From positions 124,001 through 188,000 of the forward strand of contig JAUSNO010000038.1 of assembly GCA_030645915.1 (NCBI GenBank): 64,000 bases of DNA. Reading direction: 5' to 3'. A program made the position numbers and the translations under genes. Source of the stretch: Undibacterium sp. (GTDB taxonomy: Bacteria; Pseudomonadota; Gammaproteobacteria; Burkholderiales; Burkholderiaceae_D). Numbering within the stretch: position 1 is the stretch's first letter; every line of letters begins with the position of its first letter. Positions 1 through 9,679 of this stretch are shown piece by piece. Below the pieces are notes generated by a model that was given only the letters and a program-made list of their open reading frames with translations, did not search any database and had not been told where the DNA came from.

Positions 1-311
1 TAGGCCGCCAGATTGAGTTCATCGTCAGGAAACAAACCAAGATTGAGCTGCGCACTACATGCAGCGACCTGAGCAATTAATTTTTCTTGCGTGCTTACTT
101 TTCGATCCGCCCGGGTATAAAAAGCCTGTTCATTTTTTCCGGTGCGCTGCTGATGGCAGGCGGCGCAATTATGTTCAGCATGCATCGCCTTGCCAGCGTT
201 AGAATTGGCTGCAGCAAAAAGCCGTTCCCCATTTTGCGCATTAACGCTGATACAGAATGTCATCGATAAAAAACCGATGGCATACAATGATTTTCTGGCT
301 TTCATACGCAT
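1..311 (-). CDS. Cytochrome c family protein, partial (runs off left window edge)
   Basis: Manual reverse-strand translation from ATG at 311: MRMKARKSLYAIGFLSMTFCISVNAQNGERLF...HNCAACHQQRTGKNEQ...; signal peptide and CAACH heme motif; AGGAG just upstream. Confidence 0.75.
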   Translation of the reverse strand, partial: MRMKARKSLYAIGFLSMTFCISVNAQNGERLFAAANSNAGKAMHAEHNCAACHQQRTGKNEQAFYTRADRKVSTQEKLIAQVAACSAQLNLGLFPDDELNLAA

Positions 312-347
312 TTCTCCTGTGGTATCCGATCAAGATTGATGGCTCAA

Positions 348-779
348 CTATGGCTTGATATAGGCGTAGCCTTCCTGTATCTGCAATCGGCTCACTTCGG
401 CTACGCCTGAAGGAACGATACTTGTTTCCGGCAACAGCCTGGATTTATCAATATTACGGCTGACCAGCGTGTTGTTGCAGACTCGAAACTCGACCTTTCT
501 GGCCGCCAGCTCCTGCACTGCTATGTCGTAGGGATTGCCATTTTTATCCTGAGCGCCATCCAGCAGAAAATCGATTCCGGGCCCATGCGTGACGAAGACA
601 ATCTTTGCCTTGGGACTCTGATCCAGATGATTGCGGGCATTCCTTAATGCAACGGTGGCGTTACTGCTGTCGCTGACATGATAAATCACTTTTTCCGCTC
701 GATCTGCGGCTGATGCCGTCGTGACAGCGATCAAGGAAAAAAACAGTGCGCTCATTAATTTAAAAAATATTTTCATCAT
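348..779 (-). CDS. DsrE/DsrF-like family periplasmic protein
   Basis: 143 aa with signal peptide; AEKVIYHVSDSSNATVALRNARNHL...KIVFVTHGPGIDFLL...ARKVEFRVCNNTL resembles DsrE-like proteins. Confidence 0.7.
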   Translation of the reverse strand: MMKIFFKLMSALFFSLIAVTTASAADRAEKVIYHVSDSSNATVALRNARNHLDQSPKAKIVFVTHGPGIDFLLDGAQDKNGNPYDIAVQELAARKVEFRVCNNTLVSRNIDKSRLLPETSIVPSGVAEVSRLQIQEGYAYIKP

Positions 780-838
780 GACTCCTTAGGTTTATTTACT
801 GCTCTTCAGTACGTCTTTACTGCTGCCTTATTGCCACT

Positions 839-1864
839 TCAACGCTTCTCCAGGCTTTCGTGCTCCATCAATATGTAGGTGCCAAACGCATTGAGCCGGT
901 TCGCCTGCTCAAATGCAGGTTGCTTTTCAAACTGCGACCAATCGGTCTGTTGATAGGCTTCTTCAAAACCCTGTAAATCCTGCACTGCCGCGCCCATTTT
1001 TTCTCGCAGATACAACAGATATGTTTTGGTTAGTTGCATGTCTTGAATCGTATTGGTCGACGCACCGCCATGCCCGGGAATGACCACCAGTGGTTTGACA
1101 TCCAGCAGGCGATCGAGTGTCTGTAGCCAGACCCGGCTATCGGCATTGCCGACGAAAGGAATTCGTCCGGAAAAATAAATGTCGCCGGCAAACAAAACCT
1201 TATCGTTCTCAACGAACAGCAATACATCTTCTGAGGAATGGGCGCCGCTGCTATTGATTATCTGAAAACGGATGCCGCCCGATTCAAATGCAATGGATTT
1301 TTTATCTTTGAAACTGAGCCATTTATCTGCTGCAACCACGACCGTCTTATCATCGACCCAGGGGAATAGTTCAGCCTTTCGTTGTTCCAGGCGTTGCTGC
1401 GCTATCTCGGAGCTTAAATATAACTGGCCATTTTCATGTCCGATGATCTCTGCGCCAATTTTCTTGAAGGCTTGCAAACCATAAATATGATCGGCATGGT
1501 AGTGCCCGACAATGACTTTTCGTATCGGCTTTTTGGTAATTGATCGAATCGCGTTGATCATCGCCTGACCCAGCACCGGCGTCGCCAGCGCGTCATACAC
1601 CACCACGCCATCGTTGGTGATAACAAATCCTGCGTTCGACATGAAACCCTGATTGGCGGAACTGGCTACGCCGGCGGCACCGCGAAAATAGTAGACATGC
1701 TCTGACACCTTAATCGGCTTGAGCTGAATGTCTTGCGTCGCGCTGGCATGGCGCGAAAACAGCATCGCAGTGACGGCTAATGTGATGACGACCGCCAGCG
1801 CATAACTTTTCTTGAGCAGATTCATAATAGTGATTCCATCGCTGTATTCCCTACATTTAAACAA
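839..1864 (-). CDS. SoxH-like MBL-fold metallo-hydrolase
   Basis: Metallo-beta-lactamase motif HYHADHIYG, GAHSSEDV, FAGDIYFSGRIPF, PGHGG; secreted; within sox cluster. Confidence 0.8.
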   Translation of the reverse strand: MFKCREYSDGITIMNLLKKSYALAVVITLAVTAMLFSRHASATQDIQLKPIKVSEHVYYFRGAAGVASSANQGFMSNAGFVITNDGVVVYDALATPVLGQAMINAIRSITKKPIRKVIVGHYHADHIYGLQAFKKIGAEIIGHENGQLYLSSEIAQQRLEQRKAELFPWVDDKTVVVAADKWLSFKDKKSIAFESGGIRFQIINSSGAHSSEDVLLFVENDKVLFAGDIYFSGRIPFVGNADSRVWLQTLDRLLDVKPLVVIPGHGGASTNTIQDMQLTKTYLLYLREKMGAAVQDLQGFEEAYQQTDWSQFEKQPAFEQANRLNAFGTYILMEHESLEKR

Positions 1865-1906
1865 AAAAGTCTGAGTACCTGTTGAAGCACTCAGACCAAT
1901 CCGTTA

Positions 1907-3220
1907 TTAAAACTTGGTGCTCCAGGCAATCCCCAGTGAATTCTGGCTCATGCCTATGGTTTCAGTACCACCGGCATTTGGCGGTGCAGGAAACAGGCCA
2001 TTGAACAGCGACGAGCCGTTTACGGTCTGGCGCGGTGCATGCATGTACGAGGCTGAAATCTCAGAGTTTTTGGAAAGCGCATACGTTGCACCCAATGTGT
2101 AGTGGGATTGAACCACGCCTGGCGCAAGAATATTAAACGTCACATCCGCCGCATTAATCGGGTTACTACCGTGATTGTAACCAGCCCGCACTTGCAATTG
2201 TTCAGTCAGTTTGTAGGCTGCACCAAGTTTGATCACATCAACATCCTTCCAGCCGAATCCCGGGCCATTGGCCGCACCCATAGGTGCCATTGGCATGCTG
2301 GAATTATTGATTGATTTAACGCCGCTGTAACTGATGCGTTGGTAGTCCAGTGCAAAGCTCAGGTACTTATCGGGTGTAATTACCAGGCCGATGTTGTAGT
2401 TTTCGGGTATATCAAAATCACCGGCTTCAGCAAACAGACCTTTGTATTTGCTGAACGCTTTCATATCCATCTTGCTGGCATAGGCTGCGCCGACGCTAAT
2501 GCTGTCATTAATCTTGCCAAGGTAACCTACCCGCACACCCAGACCAGTTGAACTGTCGTAGCCGTTATTCGTCACGAACCCCGGCGAACCGGTAAACGGA
2601 GGGAAGCCTGGCGAGTTATTAAACGCCTGCAAACCGTCAGATTTGAAACGCTGATAGCCAACTAGCAGCGACACACCAATGGAGTGATTGGCGTTGATTT
2701 TCTTGGAGAATGTGGGAGCGACGATCAGCTGCATCATATCGACACCCAAGCTACCGGATCCGCACAGCATATTGTTGCCGGAAGGAGATCCACAATTGTA
2801 TTTCCCTTGCGCGTACGATGAATTTAGTCCGCCATTGCCATACACAGATAAACCGAACGACATGTCGTTAGCGATCATCTGGTTGTAACCGAATTCGGGA
2901 ATCAGGAAATTGGTGCGACCGCTTTCGCTACGACCATTCAACGTAGGGATACCGGCACCATCGCGCTGCGCATCGCGGCTAGGTCTAAACCAATCCACGC
3001 CGACATCTGCACGATTGCCAACCCACACCATGCTGGCCGGGTTATTTGCTCCGCCGAAGGTATCCTGTGTCATCGCGGTTGCGGCGCCGCCCATGCCTTT
3101 GGCAATGATCCCGTAACCATGCGAAAAATAGCCATTAGTTGCTGACGCCGGATGTTGTGAAATGATGGCGATTGCTGCGGCCAGTAAAGTTAACCGTAAC
3201 TGATTTTTTTTCTGCGTCAT
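1907..3220 (-). CDS. OmpP1/FadL-family outer membrane protein (start taken as MTQKKNQ)
   Basis: ATNGYFSHGYGIIAKGMGGAATAMTQDTFGGANNPASMVWVGNRADVGV N-terminus and C-terminal GIAWSTKF are FadL/OmpP1-like. Confidence 0.85.
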   Translation of the reverse strand: MTQKKNQLRLTLLAAAIAIISQHPASATNGYFSHGYGIIAKGMGGAATAMTQDTFGGANNPASMVWVGNRADVGVDWFRPSRDAQRDGAGIPTLNGRSESGRTNFLIPEFGYNQMIANDMSFGLSVYGNGGLNSSYAQGKYNCGSPSGNNMLCGSGSLGVDMMQLIVAPTFSKKINANHSIGVSLLVGYQRFKSDGLQAFNNSPGFPPFTGSPGFVTNNGYDSSTGLGVRVGYLGKINDSISVGAAYASKMDMKAFSKYKGLFAEAGDFDIPENYNIGLVITPDKYLSFALDYQRISYSGVKSINNSSMPMAPMGAANGPGFGWKDVDVIKLGAAYKLTEQLQVRAGYNHGSNPINAADVTFNILAPGVVQSHYTLGATYALSKNSEISASYMHAPRQTVNGSSLFNGLFPAPPNAGGTETIGMSQNSLGIAWSTKF

Positions 3221-3353
3221 TGCTGTCTCCTGATTGGATTTTTTGCGTAGCAATATTTTTTGCTTACGCTGATTTATGTAAAATGACTTTCTCTTACTCC
3301 CGCCTCTCTCGGGTTCATGCATCTGCCTCAACTTTCATTTTTTATTTGATGTC

Positions 3354-3761
3354 TTATGCATTTTTTATTGCAGTGACTATCCGTTGATCCAGATAAGCGC
3401 TGTAAAAGCCCGCACTATTCAAGCCAAGCAAAGGCTCTGCAAGAATGCGCATTCCGCTACCTAAAAATACGACTGTAGGAAAAAAATTGACCTTGAGATT
3501 TTTTAACAACAACGCTGGCGCGATTCGATTTCCATCTGCCCCAATCAAACCCTGGCTTCGATCTGAAATCAGTTCACGAAACATCAGTTTTTTGTCCGAC
3601 ACAGTTCTGGCGATCGGTAACAGATAGTTGTTCCTTACCTCATGGCAAAAATGACAGTCCGAACGCGACAATAAAAGAATCAGGGGAATTTTCTCCTTCT
3701 CCAGATGATTCATGTCTTTGGCCAAGTTAGCCAACAAAGTGATGTTATTCACTGCCATCAA
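3354..3761 (-). CDS. Thioredoxin-fold protein (SoxW-like)
   Basis: SRSDCHFCHEVRNNYLLP CXXC motif; FFPTVVFLGSGMRI cis-Pro region; within sox cluster. Confidence 0.65.
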   Translation of the reverse strand: MMAVNNITLLANLAKDMNHLEKEKIPLILLLSRSDCHFCHEVRNNYLLPIARTVSDKKLMFRELISDRSQGLIGADGNRIAPALLLKNLKVNFFPTVVFLGSGMRILAEPLLGLNSAGFYSAYLDQRIVTAIKNA

Positions 3762-3773
3762 TCCATTGATCCA

Positions 3774-4316
3774 TCAGTTCAGGTCGATTGCGTCTTGTAT
3801 TGCCGCGATCCCGGCCTTGGCACATTCATCATCCATTTCGCCATTCGGCGCACCGGAAACGCCGATGCCGCCGATGATGCTGCCCGATGCCTGTATCACC
3901 AAACCACCCGCGATCATTGCCACACCGGGCACGCCGCGAATACCGCTACTGGGCTGGTTGTAAGCTGTGGCCTTGGCCATCTCGCCGCTGGAGGTTTTGA
4001 AACTGACGGCAGTCCATGCCTTGCGGGTTGCTGTTTCAGGCGTATGCATTCCGGCCAGCGCATCCCGCACCATCACTAACGCAATACCCGATCTATCCAC
4101 TACCGTCACTGCCACCAGCGCACCCTTTTTCTGGCAGGCCAACAAGGCGGTATTGGCCGCTAACCGGGCCGCATCCAGGCTCACACTCATCATGCTTTGC
4201 ACTGCCTTGAGCTCGTCTTTTGCGTGTGCCGCATTGCCAGACAATAGCGTGCCTGTCAGTGCTATCACCTGGCCCGCACGCTTCAACGCATGATGTGAAA
4301 TCATGGGCGCGCTCAT
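3774..4316 (-). CDS. GlcG/HbpS-family heme-binding-like protein
   Basis: AANTALLACQKKGALVAVTVVDRSGIALVMVRDALAGMHTPETATRKAWTAVSFKTSS...GGIGVSGAPNGEMDDECAKAGIAAI typical of the GlcG/HbpS family; start overlaps the soxB stop. Confidence 0.85.
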   Translation of the reverse strand: MSAPMISHHALKRAGQVIALTGTLLSGNAAHAKDELKAVQSMMSVSLDAARLAANTALLACQKKGALVAVTVVDRSGIALVMVRDALAGMHTPETATRKAWTAVSFKTSSGEMAKATAYNQPSSGIRGVPGVAMIAGGLVIQASGSIIGGIGVSGAPNGEMDDECAKAGIAAIQDAIDLN

Positions 4317-6037
4317 TTTGCAAAACCTGGGTTGCCATCCATGCCCAACAGTTTTGGCTGATTCAGCTTGCGTTGCTTGATCACTTTATGCGACTTGAAA
4401 TAGGTTTCCATGACATCCCAGATCGGTTCGCCCTGTGCACCCTCCGCCACTGGCGCCCAGCTGGCGACCTTGTATTTCTTGCTCGCTTCAATACCCTTGC
4501 CATTCAAGCTCATATTATTGATGCGCGCACCAGCCTTGGCGTTCGGCGTACAGCTGTATTCCAGACCTCCCACCCTGACCATGTCGCCGCCCTGCTGAAA
4601 ATACGGGTCGGGATTAAACAGGTTGTCGCAGACATCTTCCAGTATGGTTTTGATGGTATCGCCCGTCATTTCTGTCAGCGTAGTCGCCGGATAGGTGATC
4701 GCTACCTGATCCATCAGGTTATCGCGCGTGATCACCTGGCCAGGCAAAATCGTGGTGCCCCAGCGGAAGCCAGGGGAGAAGGCGATTTCCGCGCCCTTCA
4801 CTTCCATTAAGGCATCGACAATCAATTGGTCCCATGAGCCATTGAAGTTACCCCGGCGATACAGCAGACCTTCACTGACGGCCAATTTCTCATCGAGCTT
4901 CTGTTTATAGGGTGCGCGGACTTTATCGATATGCGCCTGCATTTCGGCATCAGCCGGAAGCAGGTTTGAAAATACCGGCAATAAACGGTATTTAAATCCT
5001 TGTACCTTGCCTGCGCGCACATCCAGATCAAGCACGCCCAGGAACTTGCCGTTGGAACCCGCATTGGTGACCAGAGTCTGGCCTTTGGCATTACTTACCA
5101 CAGACGGAATCGGTATTCCGTCGTGGGTATGGCCGCCCATGATGGCGTCGATACCAGTGACCCGCGAAGCCATTTTCAGATCGACATCCATGCCGTTATG
5201 CGACAGAACTATTACGGCTTGGGCACCCTTCTGGCGTGCCTCATCGACCATTTTTTGCATGTTCTCGTCCTGAATCCCAAATGACCAGTCTGGCACCATA
5301 TAGCGTGGATTGGCGATCGGCGTATACGGGAAAGCCTGACCGATAACGGCAACCGGAACACCGTTCATCTCGCGGATAACATAGGGTTCAAATACCTGAT
5401 CACCGAAGTCAGTGGTCTTGACATTCTGTGCCAGGAAATTAATTTTACCCTTGAAATCCTTTTCTATGATTTCCTTAACCCTGGCGGCACCGAGTGTAAA
5501 TTCCCAGTGCGGACTCATCAGGTTCACGCCCAATAATTTGCAGGCATCTACCATGTCCTGACCATTGGTCCACAGTGCGGTAGCCGAGCCTTGCCAGGTA
5601 TCGCCGCCATCGAGCAGCAAGGCATGTGGCCGGCTGGCGCGAACCTGTTTAATCAGGGTGGCAAGATGGGCAAAGCCACCTACTTTTCCATATGTTTTCG
5701 CTGCTTTTTCGAAATCAAGATAGGTAAATGCATGTGCCTGTGCGGTATGCGGCGCGATACCAAACTGCTTCAACAAGGCGTCTCCGACCAGATGCGGCGC
5801 TTTGCCTAAGGCTCCCGCCACACCCAGATTTACACTTGGTTCGCGAAAATACAAAGGCATCAATTGAGCATGGCAATCGGTGAAGTGCATAAAACTGACA
5901 TTGCCGAATGCAGGCAAATCATACAAACGCTCGTTCATTCCCGGCTTGGCCGCCAACACATCCTTATGGCTGATGGCCATCCCTCCGGCACTGGCAATGG
6001 CCAGGACTTGCATAAATTCGCGGCGACTGATACTCAT
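4313..6037 (-). CDS. soxB: SoxB thiosulfohydrolase
   Basis: 574 aa metallophosphatase/5'-nucleotidase family with Tat-like N-terminus SRREFMQVLAIASAGG; FTDCHAQLMP, DGGDTWQGS, GGHTHDGIP; flanked by soxX/soxA. Confidence 0.95.
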   Translation of the reverse strand: MSISRREFMQVLAIASAGGMAISHKDVLAAKPGMNERLYDLPAFGNVSFMHFTDCHAQLMPLYFREPSVNLGVAGALGKAPHLVGDALLKQFGIAPHTAQAHAFTYLDFEKAAKTYGKVGGFAHLATLIKQVRASRPHALLLDGGDTWQGSATALWTNGQDMVDACKLLGVNLMSPHWEFTLGAARVKEIIEKDFKGKINFLAQNVKTTDFGDQVFEPYVIREMNGVPVAVIGQAFPYTPIANPRYMVPDWSFGIQDENMQKMVDEARQKGAQAVIVLSHNGMDVDLKMASRVTGIDAIMGGHTHDGIPIPSVVSNAKGQTLVTNAGSNGKFLGVLDLDVRAGKVQGFKYRLLPVFSNLLPADAEMQAHIDKVRAPYKQKLDEKLAVSEGLLYRRGNFNGSWDQLIVDALMEVKGAEIAFSPGFRWGTTILPGQVITRDNLMDQVAITYPATTLTEMTGDTIKTILEDVCDNLFNPDPYFQQGGDMVRVGGLEYSCTPNAKAGARINNMSLNGKGIEASKKYKVASWAPVAEGAQGEPIWDVMETYFKSHKVIKQRKLNQPKLLGMDGNPGFAK

Positions 6038-6128
6038 ATTTAATTCCTTCGCTATATGCCTAAATAATTACTATCGGATAAAGACATGACGATTCTATCC
6101 AGGCATTTATATTGATCTATCCAGCTAT

Positions 6129-6752
6129 TTATTTATTAATTGGCGACTGCGGATCCAACAGCAATGCCATCACGTCTTGCATCTGTTTTTCGCTTAAAAT
6201 TCCTGCTGCGCCATAACGCGGCATGACCGAGCAGGCGTTGAAGGCATGTGAGCTATAAATTTTGCTCCAGGTATATTTGACGATTTCTTCAGATGGGCCA
6301 CCGCGCAATTTGCCATATTGCGCCAGACTAGGCCCGATATTCCCGTAGGCGATTTCTTCTTTGGATATCTGGTGGCATGCATAGCAGTTACCGCCATTGA
6401 CGGTTTTACTATCGTCTGAAAACTGTAGCCCGCGTCCATTCTGGGCGACTTTCTCACCCTCTTTCCAGTCGCCCAGATATTTTCCACTGGCTGGATATTT
6501 GACACTGTCCGTAGCAGCTTTTTCCAATTGAGCGCGGATCTCTGCAGGCAGCTCTTTCTGCGCATAGTCGGAGCAGGTTTTTTGCAGTTCGGACTGATCC
6601 AGTCTATCCATCTTGGCGATGCCTTTGTCCGCGAACGATGCCTTGATGCTCGCAATACTCTCTTTTGAATCGGGCAAACTCACCACCGTAGCGCAAGCTG
6701 AAACGGCAATCAGCAGCAATAGCAGTGTCATTTTCTGTTTGGTATTCATCAC
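6129..6752 (-). CDS. soxX: SoxX c-type cytochrome
   Basis: NCYACHQ heme motif, KYPASGKYLGDWKEGEKVAQNGRGLQF, IGPSLAQYGKLRG; adjacent to soxA. Confidence 0.9.
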   Translation of the reverse strand: MMNTKQKMTLLLLLIAVSACATVVSLPDSKESIASIKASFADKGIAKMDRLDQSELQKTCSDYAQKELPAEIRAQLEKAATDSVKYPASGKYLGDWKEGEKVAQNGRGLQFSDDSKTVNGGNCYACHQISKEEIAYGNIGPSLAQYGKLRGGPSEEIVKYTWSKIYSSHAFNACSVMPRYGAAGILSEKQMQDVMALLLDPQSPINK

Positions 6753-6785
6753 TTATCCTTGACTGATTAAGCTATTTTGTATGCG

Positions 6786-7595
6786 TTATCTCTTCAATGC
6801 GGGAGCATCCATGAGTCCGCCTTTGGCCATCACTCCCAGATACGTGATCAGGTCGATTGAGGTCTGAGAACTATATTTCAATTCGGGAAAACGCTGCTGG
6901 CGGAAACAGTCATTGAGACGCCATTGCATGGTGCGTACCGCACCTTGGCTGACCCGATAGGCAGGCCAAGTAGCGAAGGCTTTTTGCGCTTGCAGGCTAT
7001 CTTGAAGATTGGGCAAATCTTGCAGTCGAATTCTCTGACCGGTGGTTGAGTGACAAGAAGCACAGGAGAAATCGAACGGTCCACCGCGATAAAAAAATGC
7101 CTTTTCTCCACGTGCGTAGGCAGCTTTTTCTTTGTAATGATTTTGCGGAACACTGATTGGACTGCCACGTGATTCCGCGACGGCATAAGCGGTGAGCGCT
7201 TCAAGCTCGGTAGCGCGTTCGCCTTGGGCAGAGAAAGGTTTTTTGATGACTTCTTCACGCTTAAAACCTTGCATGTTAACCATGCAATGCACCAGGCGAG
7301 TTTCAAAATCCATGACGGCATCGGTATCCTTGAAATAGCGCGGCATCTCGGCATAAGCGCCTTTTAACATGCCGGGGCCTTTGCCAAAATCACATTTTTC
7401 CAAGGAAACATTATTGGGGCCACGCTTCTGTTTCCAAAGCACCTCGCCTTGCCCCTCAACCAATTCAGCCGGATTACCATCTGCCAGCATGGCACGATAT
7501 TTGGCGATCTCGTCGGCCGCAGATTGCGCCAAAGCCGCAGCGGAGCCGAGTCCAACACCTGCGAAAAAAAACAGGTAAATGAAAGTTTTTTTCAT
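6786..7595 (-). CDS. soxA: SoxA c-type cytochrome (monoheme type)
   Basis: FDFSCASCHSTTGQRIR heme site; C-terminal WRLNDCFRQQRFPEL Cys-ligand motif. Confidence 0.92.
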   Translation of the reverse strand: MKKTFIYLFFFAGVGLGSAAALAQSAADEIAKYRAMLADGNPAELVEGQGEVLWKQKRGPNNVSLEKCDFGKGPGMLKGAYAEMPRYFKDTDAVMDFETRLVHCMVNMQGFKREEVIKKPFSAQGERATELEALTAYAVAESRGSPISVPQNHYKEKAAYARGEKAFFYRGGPFDFSCASCHSTTGQRIRLQDLPNLQDSLQAQKAFATWPAYRVSQGAVRTMQWRLNDCFRQQRFPELKYSSQTSIDLITYLGVMAKGGLMDAPALKR

Positions 7596-7648
7596 TTGTT
7601 CGTCACCTAAATTAATTGAGAGACAAGTTATTTGTGTGCTTAAATTAT

Positions 7649-7960
7649 TTAAGCAATGGTCGCTTCATCGGTACGTGCATCACCCTTATTGTCTTTCCAG
7701 TTAATCTGGACTTTTTCGCCTTTTGCGCCGCCCTTGAATTTAAAGGCAAGAAAAGGGTTTTGTGAAACCGATTGACCCCACAAACATTGCAACACCACTT
7801 TACTGCCATGGGTAGCAGTCACTTCATTGATGAAGTGCGCGGGAACAATCTTCCCTTGTGAGTCTTTACGTAATCCACCTTCCATCGGGTGGGCCATCAA
7901 CACTTTTACTTCAGTCACGCCATTGTTGAAATTAGCGCGAATTTTCATTGGATCTGCCAT
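7649..7960 (-). CDS. soxZ: SoxZ sulfur-carrier complex subunit
   Basis: 103 aa; KVLMAHPMEGGLRKDSQGKIVPAHFINEVTA...SVSQNPFLAFKFKGGAKGEKVQINWKDNKGD. Confidence 0.95.
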   Translation of the reverse strand: MADPMKIRANFNNGVTEVKVLMAHPMEGGLRKDSQGKIVPAHFINEVTATHGSKVVLQCLWGQSVSQNPFLAFKFKGGAKGEKVQINWKDNKGDARTDEATIA

Positions 7961-8007
7961 GGTATTCTCCTGTTTCTTTGATCGATAAGATTAGCTATCA
8001 GCCGCGA

Positions 8008-8466
8008 TTAACCGCCGCATCCGCCCAAAGTGACTTTGGTTTCTTTGCTGGCTGTGAATAGCTTGCCATTCGCTTTGACTACCACCACGACATGGGTGCT
8101 TTGCCCCATTTTCAGGCGCGTCTGTACCTGGCTTTCGGTATCGGCCGGAATCATGAACACAGCTGCCAGCGGATTCGGATTTTTCTCTACGAAAATATAG
8201 ATTTCCTGGGTATTCGGAATCGAGCTGTTAACTGAGACCGGTACAACAGCACCGTTTTCAGCAATGTCCGGAGTGGTAATGGCGATATCTTTACTATCAA
8301 CCGCGGTGCCGCCCAATGTCGCCAGGGCTTCAGATAGCGTCTTCGCGTCAAACCCGGCACGCGGATCGGTAGCTGCGAACGCCTGTTTGGCAGTAATGAC
8401 GCCTGCGGCAAGCAAGATGCCGAAAGCGCCGGTCGATTTCAACAGGGAACGTCGTGTCGTGTTCAT
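8008..8466 (-). CDS. soxY: SoxY sulfur-carrier subunit
   Basis: Tat-type N-terminus TRRSLLKSTG and C-terminal GGCGG swinging-arm motif (KVTLGGCGG). Confidence 0.97.
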   Translation of the reverse strand: MNTTRRSLLKSTGAFGILLAAGVITAKQAFAATDPRAGFDAKTLSEALATLGGTAVDSKDIAITTPDIAENGAVVPVSVNSSIPNTQEIYIFVEKNPNPLAAVFMIPADTESQVQTRLKMGQSTHVVVVVKANGKLFTASKETKVTLGGCGG

Positions 8467-8560
8467 AGTGTCTCCTTTATTTGGACGGATAAATCAAAAA
8501 ATGTTGATGAAAATAAGGATTGCCCAACTTCCGGAACCAAGCAGTTTAGTTTTTCCATAA

Positions 8561-9679
8561 TTACTTTGCTCCTAAAGACAACCATAGCGCGATCGCTTTT
8601 GCGTCTGCGTCTTTTAATTGGGTCTGTGGCGGCATTGGGATAGCACCCCAAACCCCTGAACTTCCTGTTTTTATTTTATTCACCAGATAAGCTTCCAGAT
8701 CGGCCTTACCCTTGTACTTGGCGGCGATCTCATTAAAGCCAGGACCAACGATCTTGTTTTTTACGCCGTGACAGGCGGTACAGGTATTTTTAGCGAGCAG
8801 TGGCTTGACATCCGTTACCGTGGTGGCTGTTTCTGCTGCCGCGACTGGCTTGACGGATTCTTTCAACGCCGGTGCAGAAGCCTTTTTCGCAGGCTGATTT
8901 CCCTCAAGGGCCGGAGGTGCCGGCTTGGTGGTATCCGCACCGCGTACACCTCCGATAGAACGGTTTTGTTCGGCCAGATTGCCATGGGCGTTACGAGCAA
9001 AGTCAGGCAAGAAGGATGTGAGTTTTTCATCGACCGGGCAATTACTCATGCAGGCGACATTTTTAACATCCGGCTTGCCCTTGGTGTCCCACAGGCCATC
9101 AAATTTGATCAAACCATTCCGATTCGGCAGTCTTTCCTGGACTTTGGCGATATTTTTATCTGACAAAGTGAAGTCCGAGGGAATGATGCCACCAAGATTA
9201 AGAATATAAGCGGTTACCGCATACACTTCATCAGGGGTCAAGGACTTTGGTGCCGTCCAGGGCATGGCACGATTAATGTAATCCCACATCGTGGATAACC
9301 TGGCGAGTTTCATTAATGTCGTCTTTTGCGCTACGCCACCTTTTGCGTTTGCCGCCACAATACCGTTTTTAATATCTTCTTCTGTGGTGCCGCCCACCAG
9401 AGGAGGAAAGACCTCGTTGAGCTCGCCAAAAGATCCGTGACAACTGGCACATTTCCCTTCCCAGACATGCTCACCTTGCGAGACCGTGCCTTGACCTTTT
9501 GGAATGCCTTTGAAGTCACCCCTCACATCAATATCCCAAGCCTTCACTTCATCAGTCGTGGCTTTGCGGCCGATCGAATGCCATGGCTTGTCATCAGATG
9601 CCATCGACAAGCCGCTCAGAGCGATAAGGTTTGCAGCAAGGCCAAAAGCCAACAGTTTTTTTGTATTCAATATTTGCAT
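8561..9679 (-). CDS. soxD: SoxD diheme cytochrome c (sulfane dehydrogenase subunit)
   Basis: Two CXXCH motifs (CASCH, CTACH), MPWTAPKSLTPDEVYAVTAYIL; directly downstream of soxC. Confidence 0.92.
   Translation of the reverse strand: MQILNTKKLLAFGLAANLIALSGLSMASDDKPWHSIGRKATTDEVKAWDIDVRGDFKGIPKGQGTVSQGEHVWEGKCASCHGSFGELNEVFPPLVGGTTEEDIKNGIVAANAKGGVAQKTTLMKLARLSTMWDYINRAMPWTAPKSLTPDEVYAVTAYILNLGGIIPSDFTLSDKNIAKVQERLPNRNGLIKFDGLWDTKGKPDVKNVACMSNCPVDEKLTSFLPDFARNAHGNLAEQNRSIGGVRGADTTKPAPPALEGNQPAKKASAPALKESVKPVAAAETATTVTDVKPLLAKNTCTACHGVKNKIVGPGFNEIAAKYKGKADLEAYLVNKIKTGSSGVWGAIPMPPQTQLKDADAKAIALWLSLGAK

Noticed and set aside
4220-4810. 196-aa plus-strand ORF opposite soxB
   Set aside because: Antisense shadow of soxB and the GlcG-like gene; no recognisable domain
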